Of a stretch of 56,888 bases of DNA, positions 43,630 through 52,200 are shown piece after piece. The position numbers and the translations under genes were made by a program. The notes beneath the pieces are model-generated. The model had not been told where the DNA came from. It worked only from the letters and a program-made list of their open reading frames with translations, and searched no databases. The stretch's first letter is position 1, and every line of letters begins with the position of its first letter. This DNA comes from Prolixibacteraceae bacterium UBA5740 (GTDB taxonomy: Bacteria > Bacteroidota > Bacteroidia > Bacteroidales > Prolixibacteraceae). Where the stretch lies: assembly GCA_002419285.1 (NCBI GenBank), contig DIFU01000077.1:1-56888 (forward strand), read 5' to 3'.

Positions 43630-46527
43630 ATGAAAAATAAAATACAAGAGTTTGACTACAAGCCCTTTACAAAACACACTTTTTTATTATTTTTTTCAAT
43701 AATTATAATCCACACTGGCATCTTCAGCCAAAACGCCACTGATAAATCAGAACAAGCCGACGATTTGTATTGGATGGCAATTGACACTGCCAGGTTATCC
43801 AATGAATATGAAGTTGCCCTTGAATTATTGCAAAAAAGTCTGAAAGTTTCCAATGAGGTTTTTGGATTAAAAAATCACAGGCTCGGTAGAATATACAATG
43901 CAATTGGTAACCAATATAAAAACCTATATCAGTTAGAAAACGCCTACACGAATTATCGCTTGTCAGAAGAAATGTATCTTCTCGATAGTTTAAATAATAT
44001 CACAGGTCTGGCAGGGCTATATTCAAATCTGGGCAGCCATTACAGGAGTTTGGGGAATTATTCAGAAGCCATAAGATATAATCAGAGAGCTTTAACTCTC
44101 TATGATGAGTTGTTTTCTAAAAATGAACTGTCAAGCATAGCACAAAAGCGAAACAGAATATATGCTGCACTAAACCTAATCAACTCTTATTATGAGTCTA
44201 ATCACCTGGAGGAAGCAATTCAAATAATACTTCATTATAAAAATCAGGCTGATCCTGAATCGATTATACTGCTTGAAAGCAAACAGGCTCTAATTTTTAC
44301 CGATCAAAAAAAATACGACGAGGCAAAAAAAATCCTATGGCACCTTATTTCACACTATAAAACAATTTATGGTGCGAATGATTATTCTGTTGCCGACCAA
44401 TACATTGTTCTTGGGAAAATTCTCAATGAACAAGACCTGCAAGACTCTGCATTGATCTATCTTTCTAAAGCCAAATCGATTTATGATCAATTTGAAAACG
44501 TAGAAGAATACATTTCACAGATTGATCGATTATTTGCGGACTCATGGTTAACCATGAAAGTGAATTCAAAAAATGAAAATGAGTTCAGAAAACAAAGAAT
44601 CAGTAATTTACACCAAGCTGCACATTATTATTTGCATGCATTGAATACTCTTAATAAGACCATTGCCGCTGGAAAAATTTCGATCAATGATCTTATTGAA
44701 AGCAAATATACCGCACTCAATCTTCAAATAATCAAACAATTGGGCTTAACATGGACTCAAATTGGCAGGCTAACAATTGAAGAATCTGATGACAGAAAAG
44801 TCTATTATGAATATGCCATGAATGCAATGGAAGCGGCAAGCGAACTGGCAATGCATATGCGTACCAGCTTTATATCGGAAGAAAGCAAGTTGCTCTTTGG
44901 TGAATTGCAACGTGATATTTTTACACAAACTTTGGAAACTGCTTATGAACTATATGGATTTACTGGAGAAACAGAGTATTTCAATATGGCGCTGGTCAAT
45001 GCAGGACGCGCCAAATCAGCTGTATTGGTTGATAACATTGGTGAAGCTGCAGCCAGAGAGTACAGCCTTATACCCGACAGCCTTATAAGTTTGGAAAATC
45101 TTTACAATGCCAATATTGCCTATTATCAGGAGAAACTTTTTCAAACGAGCTCAGGAGAAAACCCAAACCCAGGCAAAGCAAATTCATATCGTGAACTTAT
45201 TTTTAAAAATGAACAGGACCGGGATGACCTGAGGGCATTACTTGAAAAAAACTACCCAGAGTATTTCGAGCTAAAATATCAACGCAAAAATTTGAATATC
45301 AAAGATATCCAAAGATCGCTTAAAAGAAATGAATCGATCATTGAGTATGTAATTACGAAGGACCTTGATTTGAATTCTGGCGATATTTACATTCTGGCGA
45401 TATCAAAAGATCAAAGTCTTTTTGAAAAATTTCAATACGATGAAAGCTTTATGGAAAAAGTCAGAATTGTACAACAGCTGCTCTCCTACAAAGGGTTTAT
45501 TAATTCGGGGCTGACCGAATTCAGAAATTATTGTAATAATTCATACGAACTTTACCATAAACTGGTTGAACCAGTCCTACCCGTTATAGCTGGGAAAAGG
45601 GTCACCATAATTCCTGACGGTATTCTTAACTATATACCCTTTGAAGCATTGATTACCCATAAGGTCAATACAAACAATATCCATTATCACGATCTTCCTT
45701 ATCTGCTCCATGATTTCCCCATAAGCTACCATTATTCACAAGAACTCATGATCAGAAAAAAATCAGAAAATAAAAGATCAGGAAAAAGGGTCCTGGCACT
45801 AGCTCCAGACTACCAAATTGCTCAATATCGGAATGGGAACACAACCAGGCTAGCTTCAATACCAGGAACATTTGATGAAGTAAGTTTTATACAAGAACTA
45901 TTAGGGGCCGACACATTTGTGGGGATCACCGCAACGGAACAAAAATTCAGAAAAATTGCAGGGGAATACGATATCCTGCACCTGGCGATGCATACGATCA
46001 TTAATGATTCACTTCCTATGTTTTCCAAATTGGCCTTTTCGCCCGTGAATCAAGACACGGATGATGATGGTTGGCTAAATACTGCCGACATCTATAACCT
46101 TCAGCTTAAAGCTCGTATGACTGTATTAAGTGCATGTGACACTGGCACCGGAATACTTCGGACTGGCGAGGGAGTGATGAGTCTGGCAAGGGGATTTCTC
46201 TATGCAGGAAGTCCTACCATGGTAATGACACTTTGGGAGGTTGAAGACAGGTCTGGTACTGAAATCATGAAAGAATTTTACAAAAACCTGAAATCAGGAA
46301 AACCAGTGGATATCGCACTAAAAAATGCCAAACTGGAACATATTAAACACTCTGATCCATTTACAAGTCACCCCCATTTTTGGTTAGGATATATAAGCAT
46401 TGGATTAAACGAACCAATTTTCAGGGGATATGATTACATATTCTATATCACATTGTCAATTATCTTGGTTTTAGTGATTTTCGATCAATGGTATAGAAAG
46501 AAAAGAACAAAAAAGATCAGTCGCTGA
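43630..46527 (+). CDS. Membrane-anchored TPR-CHAT (caspase-like) protein
   Basis: A 965-residue protein. An N-terminal signal or anchor segment (FLLFFSIIIIHTGIFSQ) and a C-terminal membrane helix (FYITLSIILVLVIFDQW) bracket a large exported domain. TPR-like helical repeats with NAIGNQYKNL, NLGSHYRSLGNYSEAIRY and similar units cover about residues 45-460. The CHAT domain spans about 640-925, with the catalytic His in LHLAMHTIIND (about 788) and Cys in VLSACDTGTG (about 836), then GVMSLARGFLYAGSP and TLWEVED. Both dyad residues are present, so protease activity is plausible. CHAT proteases are relatives of caspases and separase, and some act in bacterial immunity. I use the ATG at 43630 in place of the TTG at 43621. 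It is divergent from a GG-leader peptide and faces a sigma/anti-sigma-like pair. Confidence 0.87.
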   Translation: MKNKIQEFDYKPFTKHTFLLFFSIIIIHTGIFSQNATDKSEQADDLYWMAIDTARLSNEYEVALELLQKSLKVSNEVFGLKNHRLGRIYNAIGNQYKNLYQLENAYTNYRLSEEMYLLDSLNNITGLAGLYSNLGSHYRSLGNYSEAIRYNQRALTLYDELFSKNELSSIAQKRNRIYAALNLINSYYESNHLEEAIQIILHYKNQADPESIILLESKQALIFTDQKKYDEAKKILWHLISHYKTIYGANDYSVADQYIVLGKILNEQDLQDSALIYLSKAKSIYDQFENVEEYISQIDRLFADSWLTMKVNSKNENEFRKQRISNLHQAAHYYLHALNTLNKTIAAGKISINDLIESKYTALNLQIIKQLGLTWTQIGRLTIEESDDRKVYYEYAMNAMEAASELAMHMRTSFISEESKLLFGELQRDIFTQTLETAYELYGFTGETEYFNMALVNAGRAKSAVLVDNIGEAAAREYSLIPDSLISLENLYNANIAYYQEKLFQTSSGENPNPGKANSYRELIFKNEQDRDDLRALLEKNYPEYFELKYQRKNLNIKDIQRSLKRNESIIEYVITKDLDLNSGDIYILAISKDQSLFEKFQYDESFMEKVRIVQQLLSYKGFINSGLTEFRNYCNNSYELYHKLVEPVLPVIAGKRVTIIPDGILNYIPFEALITHKVNTNNIHYHDLPYLLHDFPISYHYSQELMIRKKSENKRSGKRVLALAPDYQIAQYRNGNTTRLASIPGTFDEVSFIQELLGADTFVGITATEQKFRKIAGEYDILHLAMHTIINDSLPMFSKLAFSPVNQDTDDDGWLNTADIYNLQLKARMTVLSACDTGTGILRTGEGVMSLARGFLYAGSPTMVMTLWEVEDRSGTEIMKEFYKNLKSGKPVDIALKNAKLEHIKHSDPFTSHPHFWLGYISIGLNEPIFRGYDYIFYITLSIILVLVIFDQWYRKKRTKKISR

Positions 46528-46562
46528 TATTTTGCTTTTCGATTTCAAAGAGCGTTTTCTTT

Positions 46563-46650
46563 TGAGAATGGAGAGTGTTCTTTAATGATATCATTGCTTT
46601 TGAGAGAACTTGAGACTGTGAGAATGTGAGAGTGAAAATGAGAGTGAATG
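46563..46650. repeat. GAGAATG/GAGAGTG degenerate repeat stretch
   Basis: The gap after the CHAT gene contains several copies of TGAGA(A/G)TG: 46563-46570, 46571-46577 (shorter), 46619-46626, 46627-46634 and 46639-46646, with related GAGAGAAC and GAGACTG units between them. It is not a hairpin terminator. It lies between two convergent genes. Confidence 0.55.
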
Positions 46651-46683
46651 TATACAGCAACGATATCTCCAGAACAAATCCTC

Positions 46684-48156
46684 TTATCTCGACAACTTTT
46701 TGAGCAATATTCCTGCCTTATCCTGATAAAATCCATTCCTTGACACAATTGCATGAAGCTGTTGCATCGCTTTTTCATCTTCATTCAGACGAATAAAACA
46801 TATGGCACTGAACCATTCAGCCTGTTCGACAAACAAATTGTCACCCTGTTTGATAACAGCTTCATATTCATGAATGGCCTCTTTATGTTGTTCGAGATTT
46901 TGATAACTGGCACCAGCAAAAAAGCGGGCAGAAGGTTCATTTTGATTAACCTCAATGACTTTCATGAAACTGGTCAGTGCTGAACTATAGTCACCGTTAT
47001 TATAACGAGCAAATCCTTCGGATAAATCAGAACTAATATTCATATCAGGAGTGGCTGAACGAAAAGCAGACATTGCCGCTGGTGAATCATCAAGCAATGA
47101 GGAAGCTATATCATTCCGCATAGTTGAATACCTCATCACAAATGATAAAGTTATTAGTCCAATGATAACTGCAGCTGCTGCTCCAATTTTCTTCAGTCCC
47201 TGGAATGTTTTACTGAAAGGAAGAATAGATTTTTCCTCTCTGGTCATTACGTTAACTGAAAGCTCTTTTAATTCCTGACGTAAATCCATGATGTCTGATT
47301 CAGCCAAAGCTTGGTCGAGTTCCTTCATCAAAAGCAATTCAGCCCTGAGGTCATCATTTTCATTCAGCTCAAGAACAAAGCTTTCTTTGGATGTTTCATC
47401 AAGTTGGTCATAAATAAATGATTCTATTTCATCAAGGCTATGTGAAAGAGATGTTTCTTTCGACATGACCTCACCAAGAATATCTCTCATTTCTAAAATA
47501 TCAGATTCACTCAACGCTTCATCCAGGTCAATCAGGAGATCAATATCCCGGCTAAGTGAAGGATTGAAAGCAAGATCTTCTTCAAACTGTTCCAAAGCAG
47601 CTGCTGACATATTGCCTTCGATATAATTTTCGAGATCCTCCATTGAATAGGTATGGCTATGCGAAGCTTTGGAAATCTGTATGAGACTTGCCCTGAGATC
47701 CATTATGTCCTTTTCTAGAACTGCGGATTCCATTTCCTGCCATAGTTCGAGATCTGTATCGATTTCATCGGCCTCATCCATTTCTGAAGCTGCAGCCAAT
47801 TGTTCTTCATAGAATTGGTGAACTACTTCGTTGGATGCCCTATGATGGTTTTCGATGTGTATTTTGGGAAGAGATTCAAAATAATCTGCAATATCTTCAG
47901 GCAATTCATTCTCGCCAATGATTGATTCCATGTCAAGATCATCAGCCAGATCGAATGCAGCCGATAATTTGGCAAATGATGCCTTCTGTTCTTCAATAAT
48001 GTTATGAATCTGATTTCTTAGTACTTCTGTATCGCTGTCCAGTATAGCTTCTTCAATTTCGCGAAATAAAGCCAAGTCTGCGTCCGGGCGGGGGGTTTCA
48101 TTAAATTTTTTCATTTCCTTAGGGTTTGTTATAGGATCGTCGGAACTACCGACCAT
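46684..48156 (-). CDS. Membrane TPR protein with repeated anti-sigma-like units
   Basis: A 490-residue acidic protein with one membrane helix at about 324-340 (GAAAAVIIGLITLSFVM). The N-terminal cytoplasmic part holds four copies of a helix of the form E(x)AL(x)ESDIMDLR(x)EL near residues 27-53, 135-161, 204-230 and 272-299. Between them are segments like SLDEIESFIYDQLDETSKES, which resemble the zinc-free anti-sigma fold (EEIExYLxGxLSxExxxxFE). After the helix, three TPR-like units (GFARYNNGDYSSALTSFMKV, FFAGASYQNLEQHKEAIHEY) lie in the periplasm. It follows the sigma gene by six bases in one operon, so it is probably its anti-sigma or sensor partner. A second possible start is the ATG at 48114 preceded by AAGGAA. 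Confidence 0.75.
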   Translation of the reverse strand: MVGSSDDPITNPKEMKKFNETPRPDADLALFREIEEAILDSDTEVLRNQIHNIIEEQKASFAKLSAAFDLADDLDMESIIGENELPEDIADYFESLPKIHIENHHRASNEVVHQFYEEQLAAASEMDEADEIDTDLELWQEMESAVLEKDIMDLRASLIQISKASHSHTYSMEDLENYIEGNMSAAALEQFEEDLAFNPSLSRDIDLLIDLDEALSESDILEMRDILGEVMSKETSLSHSLDEIESFIYDQLDETSKESFVLELNENDDLRAELLLMKELDQALAESDIMDLRQELKELSVNVMTREEKSILPFSKTFQGLKKIGAAAAVIIGLITLSFVMRYSTMRNDIASSLLDDSPAAMSAFRSATPDMNISSDLSEGFARYNNGDYSSALTSFMKVIEVNQNEPSARFFAGASYQNLEQHKEAIHEYEAVIKQGDNLFVEQAEWFSAICFIRLNEDEKAMQQLHAIVSRNGFYQDKAGILLKKLSR

Positions 48157-48162
48157 CCGGGT

Positions 48163-48750
48163 TTATGTATCATCTTCAAATAATTTCTTGTATTCAACGT
48201 CCTGCTTAATTCTTTCGACCAGCAGTTCCTTGCACTTGAATTTGCGGGTTTTAACATACTTCTCGCTTTTAAATCCCATAATATGAGCGATCTGTTTAAT
48301 CGGCACTTTTTCAAAAAAGAGCTGAAGAATTTTCTGACAATCAGTACTGATACTCTTAAAATGTTTCTGATAAAGCAAAAACCTTTCATTTTTTTCAACT
48401 ACTGCTACCAGATCATCATCATACACCTCATCCTGAAAATTCAGGGTATCGTTGATTTTTTGTTTGTCGAGTCTTCGCTTTTCCAACTCTTTCAACCATA
48501 AAAATCTACATACCGAAAATAAATAGACCTCAAAAGAACGATTTTCGAACAGAAGGTCATTTTCCTTTAATTTCCTGTAAATAATGATAATCGCTTCCTG
48601 AAATATATCATTTACATCATCTTCGTCACCGTTGTTCTTGCGTATAAAAGCATTTACCTTATAAAAATATTGCTTGTACACATATGCAAGTACCACATTA
48701 TCATGCCGAAGGATCCCCTTCAGGATTTGATCATCGGTATAACTCTTCAT
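48163..48750 (-). CDS. Sigma-70 family (ECF-like) RNA polymerase sigma factor
   Basis: A 195-residue sigma factor. Region 2 includes DVNDIFQEAIIIIYRKLKEND and FEVYLFSVCRFLWLKELEKRR. Region 4 includes CQKILQLFFEKVPIKQIAHI and MGFKSEKYVKTRKFKCKELL, a helix-turn-helix. It belongs to a Bacteroidota group that differs from classical ECF factors in a long linker between regions 2 and 4. Its stop is six bases before the membrane TPR protein that carries anti-sigma-like repeats, which is typical of a sigma/anti-sigma operon. The operon converges on the TPR-CHAT gene. It has no obvious similarity in detail to the other ECF gene at 9.8-10.3 kb. Confidence 0.9.
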   Translation of the reverse strand: MKSYTDDQILKGILRHDNVVLAYVYKQYFYKVNAFIRKNNGDEDDVNDIFQEAIIIIYRKLKENDLLFENRSFEVYLFSVCRFLWLKELEKRRLDKQKINDTLNFQDEVYDDDLVAVVEKNERFLLYQKHFKSISTDCQKILQLFFEKVPIKQIAHIMGFKSEKYVKTRKFKCKELLVERIKQDVEYKKLFEDDT

Positions 48751-49259
48751 GTTCTATCTATTAATTCGTTTTTTGGCTAAAAGGTAACCCAATCATGGTC
48801 CTTTTTTTTCATTTTTTTTATCACACCTGATTAATTGGCTAAAGCCCAAACACTTCAATAACCTTATGAAAATGATTTAAGCTGTCGAATTTAAAAATAA
48901 TATAGGAAAATTATTGAAAATTTGAAAGAAAAGTATTGGGTGCCTGATAAAAACAAAAGGATAGATTCAACAATCTATCCTTTCTCTTTAAACTAACTAA
49001 CCTAACTAAACCTAAACTTATGAAAATAAACGTACCACAAAAATACGTGGCAACTGGATAAACTCCAAAAGAAAGTTTGTTAATTCTTGTTAAAAAATCC
49101 CATGATCCCTTCATTTATTTGTTACATGAACGTGTTTAAATCTAATGGTCAGAAGCACATTAATTTTTTATGCTCTATTTATCTTCGGAGAATCATTCTT
49201 TGGTGATCAGATAGTCCTGATTTTTCCTGTAATAATCAGGCAATTGTGCCGGAAAGTAA
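48751..49259. other. Long non-coding gap between sigma gene and tonB
   Basis: This 509-base AT-rich gap has no convincing gene. It contains a perfect hairpin (48956-48983), a CTAA-rich stretch at 48991-49017, and a 13-codon ORF MKINVPQKYVATG on the plus strand at 49020-49061. The hairpin lies well downstream of tonB and may be its terminator. The CTAA stretch ending AACTTATGAAA looks like a Bacteroidota 5' leader whose gene is missing. Confidence 0.45.
48956..48983 (-). terminator. Probable terminator downstream of tonB
   Basis: AAAGGATAGATT (48956-48967) pairs perfectly with AATCTATCCTTT (48972-48983) across a four-base loop. On the minus strand it is followed by TGTTTTTATC, a T-rich tail. 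It is 277 bases past the tonB stop, further than usual, so it might instead belong to a plus-strand leader RNA. Confidence 0.55.
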
Positions 49260-49997
49260 TTATTGGGGGATAAATGTGTAACGAATTGTTCCTTTTTGAG
49301 GATTTGGTGCTGACTGGTCGGGGTTAAAGGAAGTACGTTCAGCGGCAGCCAGGGCGTAAAGATAAACTTGCTCATCATTCACTGATGGATTCCGGCGTGG
49401 AGTCGCGCTCACTACCTTTCCCTGACGGTTCACCGAAATATCGACAATAACAGTTCCCCCACCCTTGGCAAGATAAATCGGAATAGGCAGACGTAAATGG
49501 TATCGATTCTCCAATTGGTACTCAATGTTACTATCGCTTGTATAGATAATATTACTGATCGAGTCTGGATTCATACCTTCGGTCACTTCCTCTGGCATTC
49601 GAATCTTCGAAAGGTCAGGTATTTCCTTGGAAAGTTGATTGTTCACATCTTTCACTAAGTTCCGTGCATTCTCTATCTCCTGTTGGTATGATTCGTCAAA
49701 AAACGATTCTCTGGTTGACCTGCGCCCCTCCACTGGACCTGATGAGGAAGGCATATTGGTCCGTGACGATGGTTGTGATGTCATTTGCTCAGATGTATAT
49801 TCCTGGTCCGTTTCAACAGGCTCTTCTTCGGGAAGTAGTTCTTCAAACGGAAATTCGATAATAATGACCTCCTCGGTCATTTCCCTCTTCAGATCCATCT
49901 CAGCGATCAAAAACAACCCGACCAGGACAACATGAAATCCCAAGGTCCCTATAACCCCGTATATATTTCTTTTATATAACCGGACAATCTTGTTCAT
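49260..49997 (-). CDS. tonB: Energy transducer TonB
   Basis: A 245-residue TonB-family protein that couples proton motive force to outer-membrane receptors. A single N-terminal membrane helix (IYGVIGTLGFHVVLVGLFLI) is followed by a Glu-rich periplasmic linker; a Pro-rich one would be more typical. The C-terminal TonB domain has GGGTVIVDISVNRQGKVVSAT and ALAAAERTSFNPDQSAPNPQKG, ending in YTFIPQ. No exbB or exbD genes are adjacent, so this is a standalone TonB, one of several expected in a Bacteroidota genome. It could serve the TonB-dependent receptor at 10.6-12.7 kb, but this is not shown. CAAAAATA (50005-50012) reads as TATTTTTG on the minus strand, a good -7 element. Confidence 0.88.
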   Translation of the reverse strand: MNKIVRLYKRNIYGVIGTLGFHVVLVGLFLIAEMDLKREMTEEVIIIEFPFEELLPEEEPVETDQEYTSEQMTSQPSSRTNMPSSSGPVEGRRSTRESFFDESYQQEIENARNLVKDVNNQLSKEIPDLSKIRMPEEVTEGMNPDSISNIIYTSDSNIEYQLENRYHLRLPIPIYLAKGGGTVIVDISVNRQGKVVSATPRRNPSVNDEQVYLYALAAAERTSFNPDQSAPNPQKGTIRYTFIPQ

Positions 49998-50235
49998 TTG
50001 ACTACAAAAATAAAAATAAACACACAGTAGGGTGATTACCTTCTTTATTGAGTATCCCGAATTTCAGGATTCTTCAATGATCTGGCCATATCTTTACCAG
50101 AATAAGTCAATAAAGCTTTATTTAACAGATTTTAACATATTGATATAAAACCCTTTAGGTAATAAAATCTAAATTCAGCCCTTACTGGATGCCTGTTGGC
50201 TATTAACCAGCTAAATTAATCCAGTTTTCTGATGG

Positions 50236-52089
50236 ATGTTGAAACCGAACGCGTTACATAGATCATTTCAGATAGTTTTGTTTATACTCCTGGGCATGGG
50301 ATGTGCCCAAGCTCAGCTTTCGTTGCCCGATTCGACCCGATTGATCAACCCAAGAGATGAGAAATACACGAACTTTTATGATACACTGAAGGTAAGGGCT
50401 GGCAGGAAAAATATCACCCGCATTCTTTATGACCTGTTTATAAGGGAAGAATCCAAAGTCAGGGATTACAAAACACAGGCATTAAATAATTACTCAGACG
50501 CCACGGGTAAAACTATACGGGAAATACATTTCCTCCGACTTGATGTTTTCGGTCCTTCGATTCAGGATACCTCAAGGAAAGCAAAGTCTTGGCTCGAAAG
50601 AACGGGAAACTACATCCATACCCGATCTGACCTTCATAACCTTCGCAAAAACCTGATTATTAAACCAGGCGATCTTATTGATGCTGAAACTCTCTACGAG
50701 AATGAGAGGCTTTTTCGCACCTTACCCCGTATCCGGGATGCCAGGTTTATCCTCTTGCCTGACAGTCTCAACTCTGATATTGTGGACTTGCTTCTGATTA
50801 CACAGGACCGTTTTTCCATTGGGGTCAGCGGAGTCCTAAATGGAACTTCCTCTGCCAAGGCAGAAATATACAATCGAAACCTTTTTGGTGTCGGACATGA
50901 AGCTTCATTCAAATTCGTCGGCCACTTGAATAGACAACCTTATATCGGGTTCGAATCCTTTTATAACATTAATAACATTAATGGCAAGTTCCTCAATTTT
51001 TCGGTAGGTTATTCAAATACCTATCTGAATGAGGGTGCCCTACTGCTATTTGAAAAGCCTTTGATTCTTAAAACAGACAATTTTGCCTATGGCATCAGCG
51101 GTTATTCCTTTAAGCGTACCAACAGGCTTCCTGGCCTCAAAAGGCAATTTCCATATGACATTCCCAACTATCGACAACTAAATATCTGGGGAGCCCGAAA
51201 TATACAGTTGGTGAATAAGAATACCGGGAAAACTCAACTGACTTTTGCATCGGGAATTCAGTTCAGGGATATAAAAAACCATCATCATTTTACTGGCGAC
51301 ACCGCTTTATATTTTTCAGACAATAAACACTATCTGTTCGGAGTTACGTGGTCACAACGGAGCTATATACCCGATCGCCTGATTTATGGCTATGGAATCA
51401 CTGAGGATATTCCCATGGGATTTAAGTATGAAATGGTTGCAGGACTTGACAATGACCCTTCCGGCAAGAGGATATACACCCATCTCTTTTTATCAAACGG
51501 CAATTTTTTTCGCAATTCTCCAGACCACCTATATTTGTATGGGGCTTTTAGCAGCTATTTTCGGAATGCCCAACAGCAGCAAGGAATGGTCGAACTTGGA
51601 ATGAATTTCATATCCAGACTTTATGCTATAGGGAGTGTTCGCACAAGGCATTTTGTCCGTTTTGATTATACAATGGGAATGAAAAGGCTTGATCCGGAAG
51701 AATTAATGTTTGAGAAAAATGATTACATCAGAGGATTCAGCTCCGACTGCATATCTGGGAAACAACGCCTGAGCCTGAATCTTGAGAGCGTATTTTTTCA
51801 GAAAAAGGATTTTTACAGATTCAACATCGCCTTCTTTACTTTTGGTGACCTCGGAATTCTTGGCGGTGAAGGAAAAAAAATCATAAAGGAGAATTATTAT
51901 GGTGGAATCGGTGCTGGCCTCCGACTTCACAATGAATCTCTCGTTCTTAAAACGATCCTGATAAGGCTTGCTGTTTATCCCAGACACCCCAAGGATGTTG
52001 GTCTTCTTGGCATGCTGGTCACGGAACAAACCAAACAAACCTTCTACAATTTTCAGCCTGGTCCACCTGAACCAAGAAAATATGAATAG
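50236..52089 (+). CDS. POTRA and beta-barrel outer-membrane protein, Omp85-like
   Basis: A 617-residue outer-membrane protein. A signal peptide (IVLFILLGMGCAQA) is followed by about 60 residues of uncertain fold. One POTRA-like domain (about 93-190) reads GKTIREIHFLRLDVFG, then HTRSDLHNLRKNLIIKPGDL, LYENERLFRTLPRIRDARFIL and DIVDLLLITQDRFSI. The rest is a beta-barrel with alternating hydrophobic strands and aromatic girdles. This architecture is that of the Omp85/BamA-TamA superfamily, but with only one clear POTRA and a divergent barrel. Function is unknown; it may insert or export a dedicated partner. It is divergent from tonB, with a 238-base gap between. Confidence 0.75.
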   Translation: MLKPNALHRSFQIVLFILLGMGCAQAQLSLPDSTRLINPRDEKYTNFYDTLKVRAGRKNITRILYDLFIREESKVRDYKTQALNNYSDATGKTIREIHFLRLDVFGPSIQDTSRKAKSWLERTGNYIHTRSDLHNLRKNLIIKPGDLIDAETLYENERLFRTLPRIRDARFILLPDSLNSDIVDLLLITQDRFSIGVSGVLNGTSSAKAEIYNRNLFGVGHEASFKFVGHLNRQPYIGFESFYNINNINGKFLNFSVGYSNTYLNEGALLLFEKPLILKTDNFAYGISGYSFKRTNRLPGLKRQFPYDIPNYRQLNIWGARNIQLVNKNTGKTQLTFASGIQFRDIKNHHHFTGDTALYFSDNKHYLFGVTWSQRSYIPDRLIYGYGITEDIPMGFKYEMVAGLDNDPSGKRIYTHLFLSNGNFFRNSPDHLYLYGAFSSYFRNAQQQQGMVELGMNFISRLYAIGSVRTRHFVRFDYTMGMKRLDPEELMFEKNDYIRGFSSDCISGKQRLSLNLESVFFQKKDFYRFNIAFFTFGDLGILGGEGKKIIKENYYGGIGAGLRLHNESLVLKTILIRLAVYPRHPKDVGLLGMLVTEQTKQTFYNFQPGPPEPRKYE

Positions 52090-52163
52090 TCAACCATTAA
52101 ATTAACATTGCTCCTTATTTCCGTAAAATTCAGAGGATTATGTCCTAATTCAAATTAATTGAA

Positions 52164-52171
52164 TAATTTTG
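52164..52171 (+). promoter_or_regulatory. -7 promoter element of the DEAD-box helicase gene
   Basis: TAATTTTG matches TAnnTTTG exactly, 30 bases before the ATG at 52201. The -33 element is poor, since no TTTG lies 19 bases upstream. Confidence 0.45.
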
Positions 52172-52200
52172 CGCCCTAATTTTACACTTATCTAATTTAA

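Noticed and set aside
46545..46784. 79-codon minus-strand ORF after the CHAT gene
   Set aside because: It overlaps the real TPR gene in another frame, and its His-Ser runs come from the GAGA-type DNA repeats, not from protein selection.
48911..49114. 67-codon minus-strand ORF in the sigma-tonB gap
   Set aside because: It runs across the terminator-like hairpin and the CTAA stretch, with no recognisable motif or start context.
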